64,000 nt of DNA, taken from Sistotremastrum niveocremeum HHB9708 (Eukaryota > Basidiomycota > Agaricomycetes > Sistotremastrales > Sistotremastraceae). Positions 11,874-23,674 of this stretch are shown here, in pieces. The first letter of the stretch is position 1. Every line of letters starts with the position of its first letter. Under the pieces are notes generated by a model. The model was not told the origin of the DNA and did not search any database. It saw nothing but the letters and a program-made list of their open reading frames with translations. The position numbers and the translations under genes are program-made. The stretch is from assembly GCA_001630475.1 (NCBI GenBank), contig KV419427.1:331612-395611 (forward strand), read 5' to 3'.

Positions 11874-13376
11874 CTAGAGGAATAACAGTACCTTTGATAT
11901 TCTCAGACATCTCCGTGATGGTTCCATGGTTCGCGTCAGAAGCACCCGCATAAGCACCATGTATCCCACAAGGAGGGTAACGAATCTAACGATTTTACCG
12001 ACTCTACGAACGCTGCGATCAGCATAGCTCAATGGAGTCTAAGGGGCTTGCAATCAAAAAAAATAGTAGTTATCCCTTGAAACCACTCACCGCTGGTCTT
12101 TCATAGATTGAAATGACTTGTCCCACGGCAATGATGATGTGTCGGTCGAGGTAGGAAAATGTTGTCATTGTGCGCACACAGTCTGTTCCGTGTTCCAGGA
12201 TGCGGCTCCTTCCTCCAACCCCCAAGTCACACACTTGGACTGCCTTTCCGTCGCTTCTTCCTAGTATTGCTAGTGTATCATTTTCCGCAAATGTAGCAGA
12301 AGGGATGAATAAACGTTCTCCGCTAGCCCGATCAAGGACAAAAGATCTGACGAGTGTCATATGTGGAAAGCGGTAGAGATCGTAGCGGGATCCACCGTCG
12401 CTGATAAGGGCATGACGCTTGTCAGAGGCAAAGACCACGCTAGCTCTGACGGCCTTGAATCAGAGTCCGACGACGCCAGCTCTCGAGCGAAACTCACATG
12501 GGAGTTGCAGATGACTTTTCCGACATGATGAGTCCTGAGTCGGCATCAAGGGAATAACTGCAAAATTGCAGATTTCTGGCATCATTGATCACAGAGACTC
12601 ACATAGTACCGAAACGAGAACAAAACACTTCCACAGAGAAACCCTCTTCACAAAATTGCACAGCACAAATAGAAACGTCGCTGTGCGGATTTATTGCGGT
12701 CGACCAGCTGCGTTCGACGGCTCCTAAGCATTTTTACAAAAGTGAATCTCAGAAAGTCAAAAGAAAGCCGTGGTTCTTGGCGTACCTTCACGTTCGAGAA
12801 ATTGATAGACTGTAACAGAGCCACTGCTTTCCCCTACAGCAAGCCTTCCCCAGCTATCGAAAGCCATCGCCTCGATGCTCGTGTTAGTCTTGAATGTGGA
12901 TAAGGTAACAAAGACCCCCTGTACGAGCATGAGGAGCCCTGTCAAAGGGATGAGAGGTACGGAGAATTTGCGCACCCCTGGTGTAGCCTGGCGATAGATA
13001 TTCACGATGCCATTAGCGCAACCAGAGGCTAAAGTCTTTTCACCGGCACTTCCAACCCAGAGCCATTGAAGACATATAATCCGACCCCACCCTGGCTCAC
13101 TGATCTCTTGAAGAGAAGTCTTTTCTTCCAACGACCATAAGCATATCCTCTGAAAACCTGCAGTCCATAATTTGAGATGAGACCACCCAGTCAAACACAA
13201 ATCCAAGAGAACTGTCACTTACAGCCGCCAGCCATCAGTCGTCCCTCACCATCTATGGCAAGACAGCTGATCGTCTTCTCAGGTATCGCAAGTCGATCAC
13301 ACAACCTATAAGCCATGGCTGGGTCACAATCAAGACGCTGAGCCACGAGAAGGCGCACCGTTTGAAAGGTATTCAT
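11874..13376 (-). CDS. WD40 beta-propeller protein with C-terminal membrane helix (copy W1)
   Basis: WD40 propellers are interaction scaffolds. This type, with a membrane anchor at the end, forms large families in Agaricomycetes. The ATG at 13376 opens MNTFQTVRLLVAQRLD, and the first repeat continues TISCLAIDGEGRLMAGG. After an intron (GTAAGT donor) comes RICLWSLEEKTSLQEI, then SIEAMAFDSWGRLAVGESSG, a later blade RYDLYRFPHMTLVRSFVL, FAENDTLAILGRSDGKAVQV and the closing strand TTFSYLDRHIIIAVG. A last exon near 11990-11900 encodes a hydrophobic helix (IVRFVTLLVGYMVLMRVLL). Order and junctions match copies W2 and W3. Exon borders between 12.4 and 12.9 kb are uncertain, so breaks there cannot be excluded. 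Function unknown. Confidence 0.65.
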
Positions 13377-14076
13377 GATATTAATAGGATACTCGTACAC
13401 GTGCTGCGCCTATCATACCTTCGAATCAGCGTAGCTCAATATGAATATCAACGCTCAGCTGCATAGACCCAGTCACGAGAAGTCTCGACGAGAACAATAC
13501 TGGAAGCGTGTTAGGAAGAGAGCGTTATTGTGCATACTATGATAGTGTATTGTTGAGTTTCGGTCGCGTCCGTCGAGCGCTTGCGCCGCCGCTTGCGGTA
13601 CCTGCAATATTAATGCTGGCTCGCTATAACCGATCCATATCCTCATTCGTATAAGGTGGAGAAGGATTTTCGTCAGTGCTATTTCAATGTCCAGAGATTC
13701 ATTGCTAGTTTCGGATACATGGTGCAATTCCGCTCGCCTTGGAGAAAATCTGAGCAAACCGCACTGTCGAAACACCGGTACCGGCAAAGCCTGAGGGACC
13801 TGGGACAGCTCCCTGGACTAGAAGTGCGCGCAGCGCTTTCGTGCTCCATTGTGCGACGGTCACGAAGGCCATTGTTACAACATCCAACCTCCCATTGTTC
13901 CTGATCGGCCTGACTGCGTATTCTGATGACGGCACATACACCTTCGAATTTGGCAGACTCCTGTTGAGTGTTCGCTATTATGTCTCTACGCGAGTCACGA
14001 TCGTCGTCACCGCCTATCTGGTTAAATAGCTGGTGATCTACTTGTGCCAATCCTGAGTGGAACTCACTGACGCTGC
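13377..14076. other. Intergenic between divergent genes
   Basis: Shared upstream region of W1 (minus) and the gene starting at 14077 (plus). Overlapping frames of 80-170 codons exist on both strands but have no ATG/splice logic or recognisable family; I treat them as chance. Confidence 0.45.
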
Positions 14077-16561
14077 ATGTCCTCTCACAACGAACAGTCC
14101 GAACATCAGTATCAAAACCAGGCTGGAGGATTCCAAGGAAATACCGGTGGAGGGGGTTTCTTGTCCTTGGCAATGAGAGATGAACCGGAAGTAAGTTCAC
14201 AAGCAGTGTATTCCCTACGTCTTCAACTCGCTTTCAGAACATCAGATCCGGAACACAACAATATGACGGACCATCCGTCTCAATGAGCGCACACCCGTGG
14301 CCCAAGACTTATCTGAATCCCAGTTTTCGCATCCCCGGCGCAGGGCTCCCCTCACTCTCGCAGCCTCAATCCACATTGCCCGAATCGCAGGGAGCAGTTA
14401 TCAGACAGGTAGACGCTTCATCTCACCGAACGCATTTCAGGCTCATATCGTAGGATCACAGTCGGCAACCGATGGGAACGTTCCTATATCGCATTCGATT
14501 GCTACGGTCGCTCAGCCCTCGTCGGTGATTCACTTTCCATCTGTGACCACTGCCTCATCGGAGAGTGAACGCGCCCGGTCCGCAATTCCAAACAAAACGG
14601 ATGCAACGACTCCCATGAACGTCGATGTTGAGGAAGCCTTCCCCTACAACCCGTCTGGTACTGGAGAGCGCGCACAGCTCATTGATCGCGACGTGGAGCT
14701 TTTACCTTCGGCTTCAAACCCCAAAGCAAACCATGACAGGGGCAAGGTGTGCACATCGATTTTTGAACGCGCCCCATCTAACATCTGTTTGTAGCGACCA
14801 GAAATCAATTTGCAGCATAACCCCTATCCTCAACCTCCTGCTCCGGGGGCATACCGTGAAACACATATCCCCAACACAGAAGACAAAAATTTATCTGTAT
14901 GTCTTCATTGTTTTCCATTGACAGATTGTTGAGATCTTCCCAGTCTGACCTGTTCAAGCTCTTTCCGGCTTCCATAGCGTCCTTGTTCAAGGAACAAGCA
15001 CGACAACTGGGCTTTAGTGTGACGGAAAGGGAGGGACCTTTGAGATCAGACAAACACACAACTTCGTCTGTGCCCGTCAACCCGTCAATGTCTAGTTCAT
15101 CTTCGGGTCGGGAGCCGCACATAGGCAACCCACCGTCCAGTACTCCGGATTTACAGACTCTGTTCAACGACATCAAAAGCATCAACACGACGTTGTCAAT
15201 TATGGAGCGGGGTGTACAACAATCATTACAAAGCCAGCTGAGCCGGCCTGAGCGCTGCCGTCATCAACACCCCTCTCACACTGCGGAAGGCTCAAACGAG
15301 AGCAATTTACCTGAGGGCCAATTTAGACGCGGAGGTGTTCCTGGCCCCCGTAGTGGCTTGCTCACTCAATATCAGGTCCGTTGAACTTCTATCATCAAAA
15401 ATTGAATGTCCTAATAAACTTCTTTGGAGGCTTTGGTACGCAAGGAGTTGGTTCGCCACCTTGGACTTCCCGAGACGTGTCCTGACCAAGCGCTCTACAC
15501 ATTGATGCCGCCCACTCTCGACGAATTGCAGAATCCACGATGGAATCCAGAGCTTCATAAACTTGAGGATGCCACCATCTTCAAGTTAGACTTTAGTCAG
15601 ACAGTTAAGAAGAGTCAATGGAACCGGCATATCAGGGATCGTTTTGTGGACAAAATCCATGCCGACATAGCCGCAGGAAGGACCGATATAGATACTGCGT
15701 ACATGCTCTATGACAGACCCGCTATTGCTCAGATTTTTCAGAAGAAATTCGACGAGTGGCGCCGAGAATGGAGAAAACAGGATAAGGCGAAAGCCCTGCT
15801 TGAGGATTTTGCGGATGAAGACATGGGGCCCGTGATCAGGGATATTCAGTCCAGGAAAAACAAAAGAGTCCGGAAGCAACGACCTAATTCCCGACGCAGC
15901 GCAGTAAGTGCATCACACACTGCCTCCCTTCCCCTCTAGAGCGATAACATCTTTTCCTTCAAGTTTTTCAATCAGCGAGTCAAAAGCGTGACGCGCAAGA
16001 TAGCCGGCGATCCTGGCAATGCTCAGCATTGGCAGTGGCTTCTGGCGACACTTCGAGAACTTGGTCAAGAGGGAATGAGTTCTGAGGAAAGTGAGAAGGA
16101 CGAGCGTGGACGAGCGCAATATACTGTTCGAGAAAGACGCTGGCGTTCTCGAGAGTTACTTGATTATATCGACGCTGTGGATTTCTGGTCTCGAGAAGAA
16201 AAACCCGGGAAGGTAAAACAGGGCAACCCCGGCCGCGATCGAGTGCGCCCTATCATCCCGCGGCCAAGTAAGCGCGCAGCTATCGGTGGGCTACCTGCCA
16301 ACTTCTATGATCGGGTGTGGTTAGAAAGCTTGCACCCCGCGGAACTTCGAGATCTCAAGATGAAGCCGGCCGTCCCTTTTCCTCCCATGTGCGTATCTGT
16401 TTATTTGAATGTATCTTCTCACACTGATTTTGGTCTTCACCGTCATCATCACTGTTACTATCATCATTTGGGGGGTGCCTGGGTTCAGCGCTATTTTTCG
16501 ACATCCCAAACAGAAAGCTTTGAGCGGTGACACTGCTCGAGAGTCAGAGGAAGAGTTGTAG
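14077..16561 (+). CDS. Unknown multi-exon protein, about 650 residues
   Basis: The start is ATG 14077 (MSSHNEQSEHQYQN). Six or seven exons follow: a low-complexity Ser/Pro/Gln-rich N-terminal half (14.1-15.4 kb), then a structured charged half from 15424. The latter includes HLGLPETCPDQALYTLMPP, FKLDFSQTVKKSQWNRHIRD, a Lys/Arg-rich helix (FDEWRREWRKQDKAK), ELLDYIDAVDFWSREEK, and a C-terminal GGLPANFYDRVWLESLHP. The final exon is reached across an intron from 16390 and ends with an acidic tail at TAG 16561. Downstream junctions (15383-15427, 15904-15970) are clean. The link near 14890-14930 does not hold frame in my model, so there is either an exon border I misplaced or a lesion. The C-terminal half resembles a hypothetical family I associate with Agaricomycete genomes; no function known. 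Confidence 0.55.
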
Positions 16562-18502
16562 CCTTTGCCACGCAAATCTTCCCAATCCGTCACTCAATCT
16601 CTCTCGTGAACATGCGTCGGGAGTTGTAGTTATAGAATGTGACTCAAATGAATCATTTAACACATGCAACAACATGACTTTGGTTGTGAAGACTGATCAT
16701 CAAAATTATTCTGTTAATACTTGCCTTTGTTTTGGACAGGCTGCTCTACGAACCCGTCACACCCCTGTCATTCTGTCTGAATTGTCGGATGATATCATTT
16801 AACAATTCCGATTCCAAGACTATTTCATTTTATTCTTACATGTTTGACTGCACAATACATAATTTGAGGAGAAGAGTAGATGGATCAAACATTGGGGACA
16901 GCAGAGAGAGGGCCCTCTCAGAGGATACTACAGTGACATCTACAATAGAATCGTGAGAATGGCCATGATAGCCTACGCATCGGAAGATGTGGGACAGCGG
17001 ACGAGGCGGGTAGGGACAAGTCAAGACAAGGCACGTCGAACGCATTCGAGGGTTTCGATCCACGGTCGTTCTTGCGTTATAGATAAAATCAGATTGGGCG
17101 AATTGCTTCTTGCCTAACGCGCATCATGTACTTTGATCTGGGGTTCTTGAATTCGAATGAGGTTACTCTTAAGCATGAAGTCGAAGACCTCTGCTTGACG
17201 ACTCCCACCTCTCAGGATGCGATATTGTGCCCTTCCCAGCCCGTCTCGCTCGCTCGCTCTCGTGGGTGTTCCCTTGAGTCTCGAATTGTTGAGTTAGGAG
17301 ATGTGAGACAGAGGGTATATTTTGTGGAGATGAGGGTGTCGCTCTGCCAGGCTGCCTGATGACAGCTAAGTCTATGCATTTATGGATAGTGATTGACTTA
17401 CCACTGTTCCGTGCGCAGCATCATTTGCCTCTCCTTCGTCTAGGGAAGGATGAGTCAGCGGTTCATTCCTCTGAGCACTGCTGGTCGTTGGTGCCTTTGA
17501 GAAGGCTTTGAGAGACTTTCTGAGTGTGTGGTGATTCGGTTCTGATGCTTTTCGAGGAACCGTAATACAGTGTCGGCGATGACGGGAGAGTTTAGTTGTG
17601 TTACCAAACGACGTGCCGCGATCGCGACATTTCACTGAGTGGGCAGGCAGCCCAGGACTCACGCGAGCCTAATCGAGCAAGTGAGTGCCAGAAGCAAGAC
17701 TTGGACGACGCTTGGGCGCCGAACTGAACGGACGACTAAAATCCATTCGCGTGATGGTCGGCTCAGCGATGATTGAGGTACATTCGGCATAGGGGGGAGG
17801 GGGTGTGGGTTGTTCAGAGTACTGTACTTAGACGCGATTCAGCGACTCAGCGCGATTTGGATCGCGATTTGGCTTACTGAATCGGAGTTAAATCGCTAAC
17901 CAAACTGACCACCCCTTCTTGCATGGGGACTCAAAGCCTCTCTCGTGTATCTAATCCTACGTTGGCAGTATCCATAATTCTGGCCTCGCAGATCATAGTC
18001 ATCACCGAATTTGCCTGTTTGTAGTACTACTTGGCGCAATGTTTGGCTACTGTAGCGTCAGTCATTGATTGCCTCCGATGAATTGAAGAAGGAGACAGTG
18101 TTGACTACTATGACTGCAGTAGATTTGTTGACCGAGATACATACTTACATGCGACACTTTGGCGACTCTCACAAGAATCAGTCGCACGCGCACACACCAA
18201 TATTTTCAACAATCACATCAGAATAGTCATTTTGAAGAAGGATTCGGGGATCAGATTAATGCTGCAGTCGCTTTGACGATGCTGAAAGTCCGCGGAAATA
18301 GCGCCGAAACTATAAGAACATTTGTAATCGTGATTCGTGAGAAGCCCTTACCTCTGTGAAGGAGTCGGAGTCTCAATCCGAGTCTTAAATGCTCGTATTG
18401 AACGCATGGCCGCATACTGGAACGGAGCGCTCCTCGTCGCTTACGACCAACACCTATCAACTTTGTCCACGATAGTAGGCTGATCTCTTGTCTGCGCCAC
18501 AC
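16562..18502. other. Long intergenic stretch
   Basis: Nearly 2 kb between two plus-strand genes. Apart from the zinc-finger-like remnant at 17401-17640 (separate entry) and a repetitive run of GCGATT-type motifs at about 17830-17900, nothing coding is recognisable. Confidence 0.45.
17401..17640 (-). pseudogene. Possible C2H2 zinc-finger exon, one cysteine lost
   Basis: A minus-strand exon-like segment reads KCRDRGTSFGNTTKLSRH followed by RRHC. This has the spacing of a C2H2/C2HC finger (Cys, then Phe, Leu, His, Cys), except that the expected second cysteine is Arg: CGC where TGC would restore the pattern. It ends in a good splice donor (GTAAGT) and is preceded by a plausible acceptor (CTCAG). 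Neighbouring exons were not identified, so this may be a relic. Confidence 0.3.
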
Positions 18503-19643
18503 ATGAGTGGATCACCTAGTCAAGCCTTTCCATCTTCTCCCTCTCTTCGACTTCACCCCTCTCTTTTTCCGCAGGAAAAGGCTGGGCCACACTCGGGAGA
18601 GCCACAGAGCTCCCCCATACTCACCGACTGCGCTGTCCATTCCGCACCGCAGTTCTCCCGTGCATTTTCAGGGAGTTCAAACATCCATGATCTTAGTGGT
18701 ACGGGAGTTCAGGCCCCTGTCGCATCCGCAGGAAACTCCGATCAGCAGAGTGCCCACCTGAATCTCTTAACCGCCCTTGTTCAACCTACGCCTCCTCTCG
18801 AATCTGGGTCACCAGAGTCCCGAAACACCGACCCTCCTCGTTTCCTTGAGCCCCCGCTGCCATCGAGACGCATGTATGCCCCGAGACACCTCGATAACAC
18901 CGACGCCGCAAAGATCGTGACTGCGATGGCCAACCACGATCAAGAGTTGCAGGCGATCAAAGAATTGAACATTCGCCACGCCACACTGCTCGACTCTGTG
19001 CATGATGCTACCACTACTAGTATCACACGACTTGCGGACATAGATGAAGCGAGTGCGCAAGGCTTCGCAAATATCAAGCATACTTTGGCCTCTCATCGTC
19101 AAGAAGTCACTTCTGTAAAAGAGGAAGTCTCATCGGTGGCCAAAGGACTTTTCTCAGTCCAAGACGTCATGCATACTATCATACAACAGCATGCACAGGA
19201 GGTAGCCATCGTCGAACATCATGATCATCAAATTCTTGCCATTCAGCGACGAGTCAACTCTCTTGAGAGCATGCAGCAACGAGTCAACTCTCTCGAGAGC
19301 ATGCTTGGTGCCTTGGCCAGTTTCTTATATTTCTCACAGCCCCGTCATTCTGCTGGCGAAGTTGAGCGCCAACTTCAGCTCGAATATGCTGCTCCAATTG
19401 TCAAGGGGATCGTTGAAAGATATACCGCTGCCAATACTCCTCCCGGTTCTGTGATCACTCATCATGGATTGCCTGCCGAATTGTTCACTCATCAGACTGA
19501 TGGTGCGTGACAGCTAGTACAGTAGTCATTCTCAAACATTCATTGACGTTCCTCCAGACTACCCCTCTATATTCTCTCCATTTGGCGCCAACCGGCAACT
19601 CGAGACTGAAGTCGCATCAGGTTCAAGGCGCAGCCCAGCTTGA
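18503..19643 (+). CDS. Unknown coiled-coil protein, 361 residues, two exons
   Basis: ATG 18503 opens a Ser/Pro-rich N-terminal third. It is followed by a long helical region from about residue 140 (MANHDQELQAIKELNIRHAT, then VTSVKEEVSSVAKGLFSVQD) with heptad-like spacing, including a tandem QRRVNSLESM/QQRVNSLESM. An intron at 19503-19557 (GTGCGT...CAG) leads to a short exon ending RRSPA at TGA 19643. The sum of the exons is a whole number of codons. Architecture (disordered N-terminus, C-terminal coil) matches the gene at 58850, without evident sequence similarity. No catalytic domain, signal or membrane segment. Likely a self-associating or scaffold protein; this is inference. Confidence 0.6.
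19244..19303 (+). repeat. 30-base in-frame tandem duplication
   Basis: Two adjacent 30-base units beginning CAGCGACGAGTCAACTCTCT and CAGCAACGAGTCAACTCTCT differ at two positions. They add one ten-residue coil unit to the protein encoded at 18503-19643. Confidence 0.9.
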
Positions 19644-21090
19644 AAGCTTCTCCCTTGTATCCCCGAACCATCAATCTATGGCGTGAGTTGCAGACCTTGT
19701 GAGAGTGAATCAATCATCTGACTGGTTGTAGGTTAACTTCTCGAGGAGTCTGTCGTGGCTCCGCACTTCATCACAGTACCAGCAGTCTCCCGTCTCACTT
19801 TGCAATCATGCGCACTCCTCATTGCCACTCGTTAATAATATTCAGTCCTGCCTGCCTGTCATCCCATATTCCGTCTTTTGTCCATGTTATCAGTTCTCGT
19901 CTTTGCCAGGCAATGTAATGGTAGTGGTGATGATCGTTACTCGTGTACAAATGTACCACTATCCATGTATGACAATGACCATCGTTCGATTGTTTTTGGA
20001 ACGGTTCGACATTAGGTTGCATGGAAGCGATCGGAGGCAACCCTAGACGATCGCACTAAACGACCTGTTGGCTAGTAATACTACTAGTAGTAAAACCACC
20101 ACCACCATCATACATGGGAGCGCTCAGAACCGAATACTGGCCATAACTATCCTATTGTCAATGCTCTCCGGGATCCAACAGTCCCGCATTGGAGCGCGGC
20201 CTTGCTGAATCGCAATGGGTATGAAGCGGTCTAGTAGCAACCAATTCTATCACTCAGGCCCACGTACGTGGTCGTGGTTCGCATCAAAGGGATGCAGACT
20301 TCTAAAATGCTTCATTCAGGACTTCACAACAAGACTTTATATTGTTTAGAGTCCGTGAACAAAGTCTGCACCTTCATTCAGATCATGAGTCGTGAAGGAA
20401 GGAGTCTTCGAATTTCTCAGCGCAAGCTGCGCAAGCCAACACTCTACTCTCTCTTCGTGCGATGTCACGAACAACATCAGCGTTCAAAACCTCGTTGACA
20501 CCTTCTAGATACTCTCAAATCGCGTTCGCATTGCACTCGGTACCAAGTAGGCGAACGTCGTCGCTTGCTCCACGTCTGAGCAGACGTCCTCGAGTATGCA
20601 GCCGCGGAAGATCTGGTGCGTCTGCAATGTCCTCGTCCTTCTTCTGCTCTCTGATGTACGCGATGTCACACCTCAGCATCGTCATCTGTTCACTTCCCAG
20701 GATCTCTGACAGCTGGAGCAAAACTTGAGCATGACGGTCCAACGACTCGATGCAGTCTCCATGCGCTCTGCAGAGGCTCCAGATCACCCACCCCCCTCCG
20801 TCTCCACCTTCATCCACACAGGTTGTCCCGGTCGTCGCCGCGTCCACATAGGTCTCACCTTCTTCGCATTCGCTCTTGACATCCATGGGCCAACTGGCCT
20901 TGCCAACGACCTCACACCCTGTAGTTCACGTTCCATTTGCTGCTGTGCTCAGAGTCGCGACATATCGAATTTCGAAATCCAAATCATTCAAAGTCTCAAG
21001 CATTCTCACTTGTCGATGCGAGAGGCTGCTCTATTTCATCAGGTGAACCAATCCCTCATGATCTGGGAGCATCTTGAATTTAATTCCCTG
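19644..21090. other. Intergenic or unassigned
   Basis: No gene could be supported. At 20075-20112 there is a short TAGTA/ACCACC microsatellite-like run. Between 20460 and 20890 overlapping frames of 88-123 codons occur on both strands without a recognised family. This could belong to the far end of the neighbouring retroelement fossil, but nothing shows it. Confidence 0.4.
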
Positions 21091-21099
21091 TAGTAGGTG

Positions 21100-22650
21100 C
21101 CGTGATCGTTTCAGGACTTCAACTTGAGCGAGCAGCTCCTGTCCTTGGACTGGATAACGTTTCGGAGTCGGTGTCATCTTGCCTGACTATATCCACGCTG
21201 CCATTCAAGATTTCATGTCTTTTCCCTACTGACTCAACCCTCCTACAATACCTGAGTCAGGACCATAGGTGGACTGGTGCCTCCACTGTAGTCAAGAGGC
21301 TTTCGTGTTCGATCGCGGTGTCCAGCAAAAATTCTCTGGACAGGCTCAAAGGATCTTTGTTCGGTATGTCCCATCGCCACATTGCATCAGCACCAATTAA
21401 CTAGGACAATGACCCATAGGTATTCGTAAAGCTGTCACACTTGGAGCAAGATACCTGAGGGCAGCTAATAACTCCATCAAAGCACCGTTGTGTTGTGGAG
21501 TCTTCCGATTCTCGGTCCCCTGTCGACTTTCGCAGGATCCATTCCAATGCCGTTGTCATCAACGGTGTCACCCGGGAGGTATATCTCCTTGGTGATCAAC
21601 TTCATCTTCTTTTAGCTGAGATAGAGCTTATTCCTCCGTAGAATCTCAAGCAGGGCATTGACGTTTTTTCACTTGATCCTCAGCCATTTCAGAGAAGATG
21701 ATAATATCATCGAGATAGACGTAAAGGAATTCCCCAATGTATTCGCCGAATGTATCGTTCATGACGTATCGGTGCGCGTAGCGCTTCCATTACAATCGCC
21801 TTGTTGCATGATTCTGCTGACTATTGTACCGTGAGGTATTGTGAACGCCGTTAGAGGCAAATCCATGGGATCGACTCGGACTTGTAGGTGTCGTCCCCAT
21901 TCATCATACTTCGATATTTGTATCATGAAACCTTGTACAGGATCTGTTCGATGTCTGGGAAGACGACATTTTCGTAGTATCGGCATTCCGATCTCGACCC
22001 TTGCCAAATCGAAAACAGAGATTATTCACCCTGCGGCGATCCATTTCCGCAAGTGAGAGTTCCGTTTTCTTGGATCTGTCATCTTTCCTGAGTTCTGATA
22101 GATCTGTTCCATTTTCCTTTTTACTCTCTACCTGATCCGTCGTCTTTTGATTGGAGAGATCAGTATTGGTCCGGACGATCATTGCACTTCTTGTATGATT
22201 TTCCTGATCCTTTACGATGCTTAAATATCTTATTGTCCCCGGATCTGACTTCAATACGCTCAGAGGTTGACAGCCTTGTGAGCTGTCTCGGTATGTTCAG
22301 CCAATTTCTTCAATTTCTTGAAGTTGTGTGTCGACGGAGCGTAGGCCTTAGCTTTGCATTCTCTCAGGATATAGCAGTCAGCACTCTGCCAGAGAATCGA
22401 TCTGTGGACATCCTCGTCCTCGTTCTCTTCCGCCGCCAACCAATTTTGACAGGTCTTGGTCATGGAATCCCGGACCCCCGGCCCGTTTCGGCGCAACCGT
22501 AGAAGCTTCGTCTTCATTGTGGTCTTGCGGTGGGGCAAGAAGCAATGTTTGAAGAGTTTAGTAAAGAAGTTGTCGAGAGATAGAGGGCTCCGCCGGTGAG
22601 AAGGTACCACTTCTGGAGTATACCATGCTAATGCTTTTCCCGACACAGAA
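21100..22650 (-). mobile_element. Ty3/Gypsy-type LTR retrotransposon, broken fossil
   Basis: Minus-strand remains of a Gypsy-type element. A capsid (gag)-like part lies at about 21.9-22.65 kb, recognisable from a retrotransposon gag motif set near 22560-22640. A reverse-transcriptase-like part lies at about 21.55-21.87 kb. A poorly preserved stretch lies towards 21.1 kb. No LTRs, target duplication or integrase were recognised. The element is clearly broken, with at least five or so breaks plus missing parts. The moderate decay suggests an old but not ancient insertion. It abuts the CACTA element to its right. Confidence 0.75.
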
Positions 22651-22659
22651 TTTCTTAAA

Positions 22660-23674
22660 TGCCACTCTTATTTGTTAGCAGGCACTCATTCTTCCCTCAT
22701 GTATCATACACAATCGTATACGAATCTCAGAAAACGAGTGTAATTACCTTCACCGTCTTATGCAGATGGTTCCTTCAGCCTGATCCTCGAGCTATGACCT
22801 CTGCACCCTTTGTCTCCCCGACACGAAAAAGCGGTTCAGGCGCGTTCAGGCATCCAAGATACTCGGAATGGTGTCAGAATGAGGATAGGGATGAAAGACC
22901 ATTGTATATTGACTGAATCGTCGTGAGACTCAGATTGCAGCATTGATATCATCCAAGGTGTCGAATTGAGGGAGGAAAGATGAGCAAGCAGTGGTTTCAG
23001 AAGCGGATGGATATCGTACGAGCTCGGAACCCGAATGCGGATCGGGAGTCGGATGGCCGCATTTTCCAATATGGCACTCATGATATCTGAAGACTGAAAG
23101 GAGTAGGAAACAGATACTGGAAGGGTTCACAGGTACGCTTCTTTACAGCTACGAAGTTTTGAGCGCATTATTAGACATGGCAGAAAAAGTCATGGGAAAG
23201 TCGTCGGCTGAAGAGCGCTGATTGGCCACACGCAATCACATTTCGTGGATTCGCAACGGATCAAGGCAGTCTCCTTCCCAGAGGTAGTACAGTCTCTCGG
23301 AGTCTCGCTCCTTGATCCGAGTACGCAAAGAGCAGGTGGAATCCGAGGGCGGTGGGGGAGGGCGGAGATAACAAGTATATCGCCGAAACGTGCGGAGGAG
23401 CGACTGTACTAGTACTTGCGCGAGACCTCTTTGTTCGGTTAATCCTCGGAACTCGATGTATTTTTAGAAACTAACTTATGTAATCGCATTTATCTAATGT
23501 CCTACGTGCTCGGATTGCAAACGAGGTCAAGCGCAAGTACAACCTCTGGGAAGGAGACTGGATCAAGGATCAATCAAAGAGCCCGCTCCACATCGCAATC
23601 GCTCTAATAACTGTTCTTCGCAGCACTCCCTGGGAACGAAACAGCCACGACCTAGTCAATGAGTCTCGTCGCAG
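22660..23674. other. Inter-element sequence with one coding-looking fragment
   Basis: Between the Gypsy fossil and the CACTA transposase gene. A plus-strand frame at 23483-23678 without a start codon contains ARIANEVKRKYNLWEGDWIK and ends at TAG overlapping the 3' end of the transposase gene. Its composition looks coding, so it may be the tail of a gene truncated by transposition. I do not recognise it. The rest (22660-23480) shows nothing convincing, and no CACTA terminal repeat was found. Confidence 0.3.

Noticed and set aside
13473-14200. Overlapping minus-strand ORFs of 78-173 codons upstream of W1
   Set aside because: Several frames are open at once, composition is not consistent with a domain, and there are no matching splice junctions; judged chance frames in a divergent promoter region.
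20515-20886. Minus-strand acidic ORF as part of the Gypsy fossil
   Set aside because: No motif ties it to a retroelement polyprotein; left as unassigned sequence.
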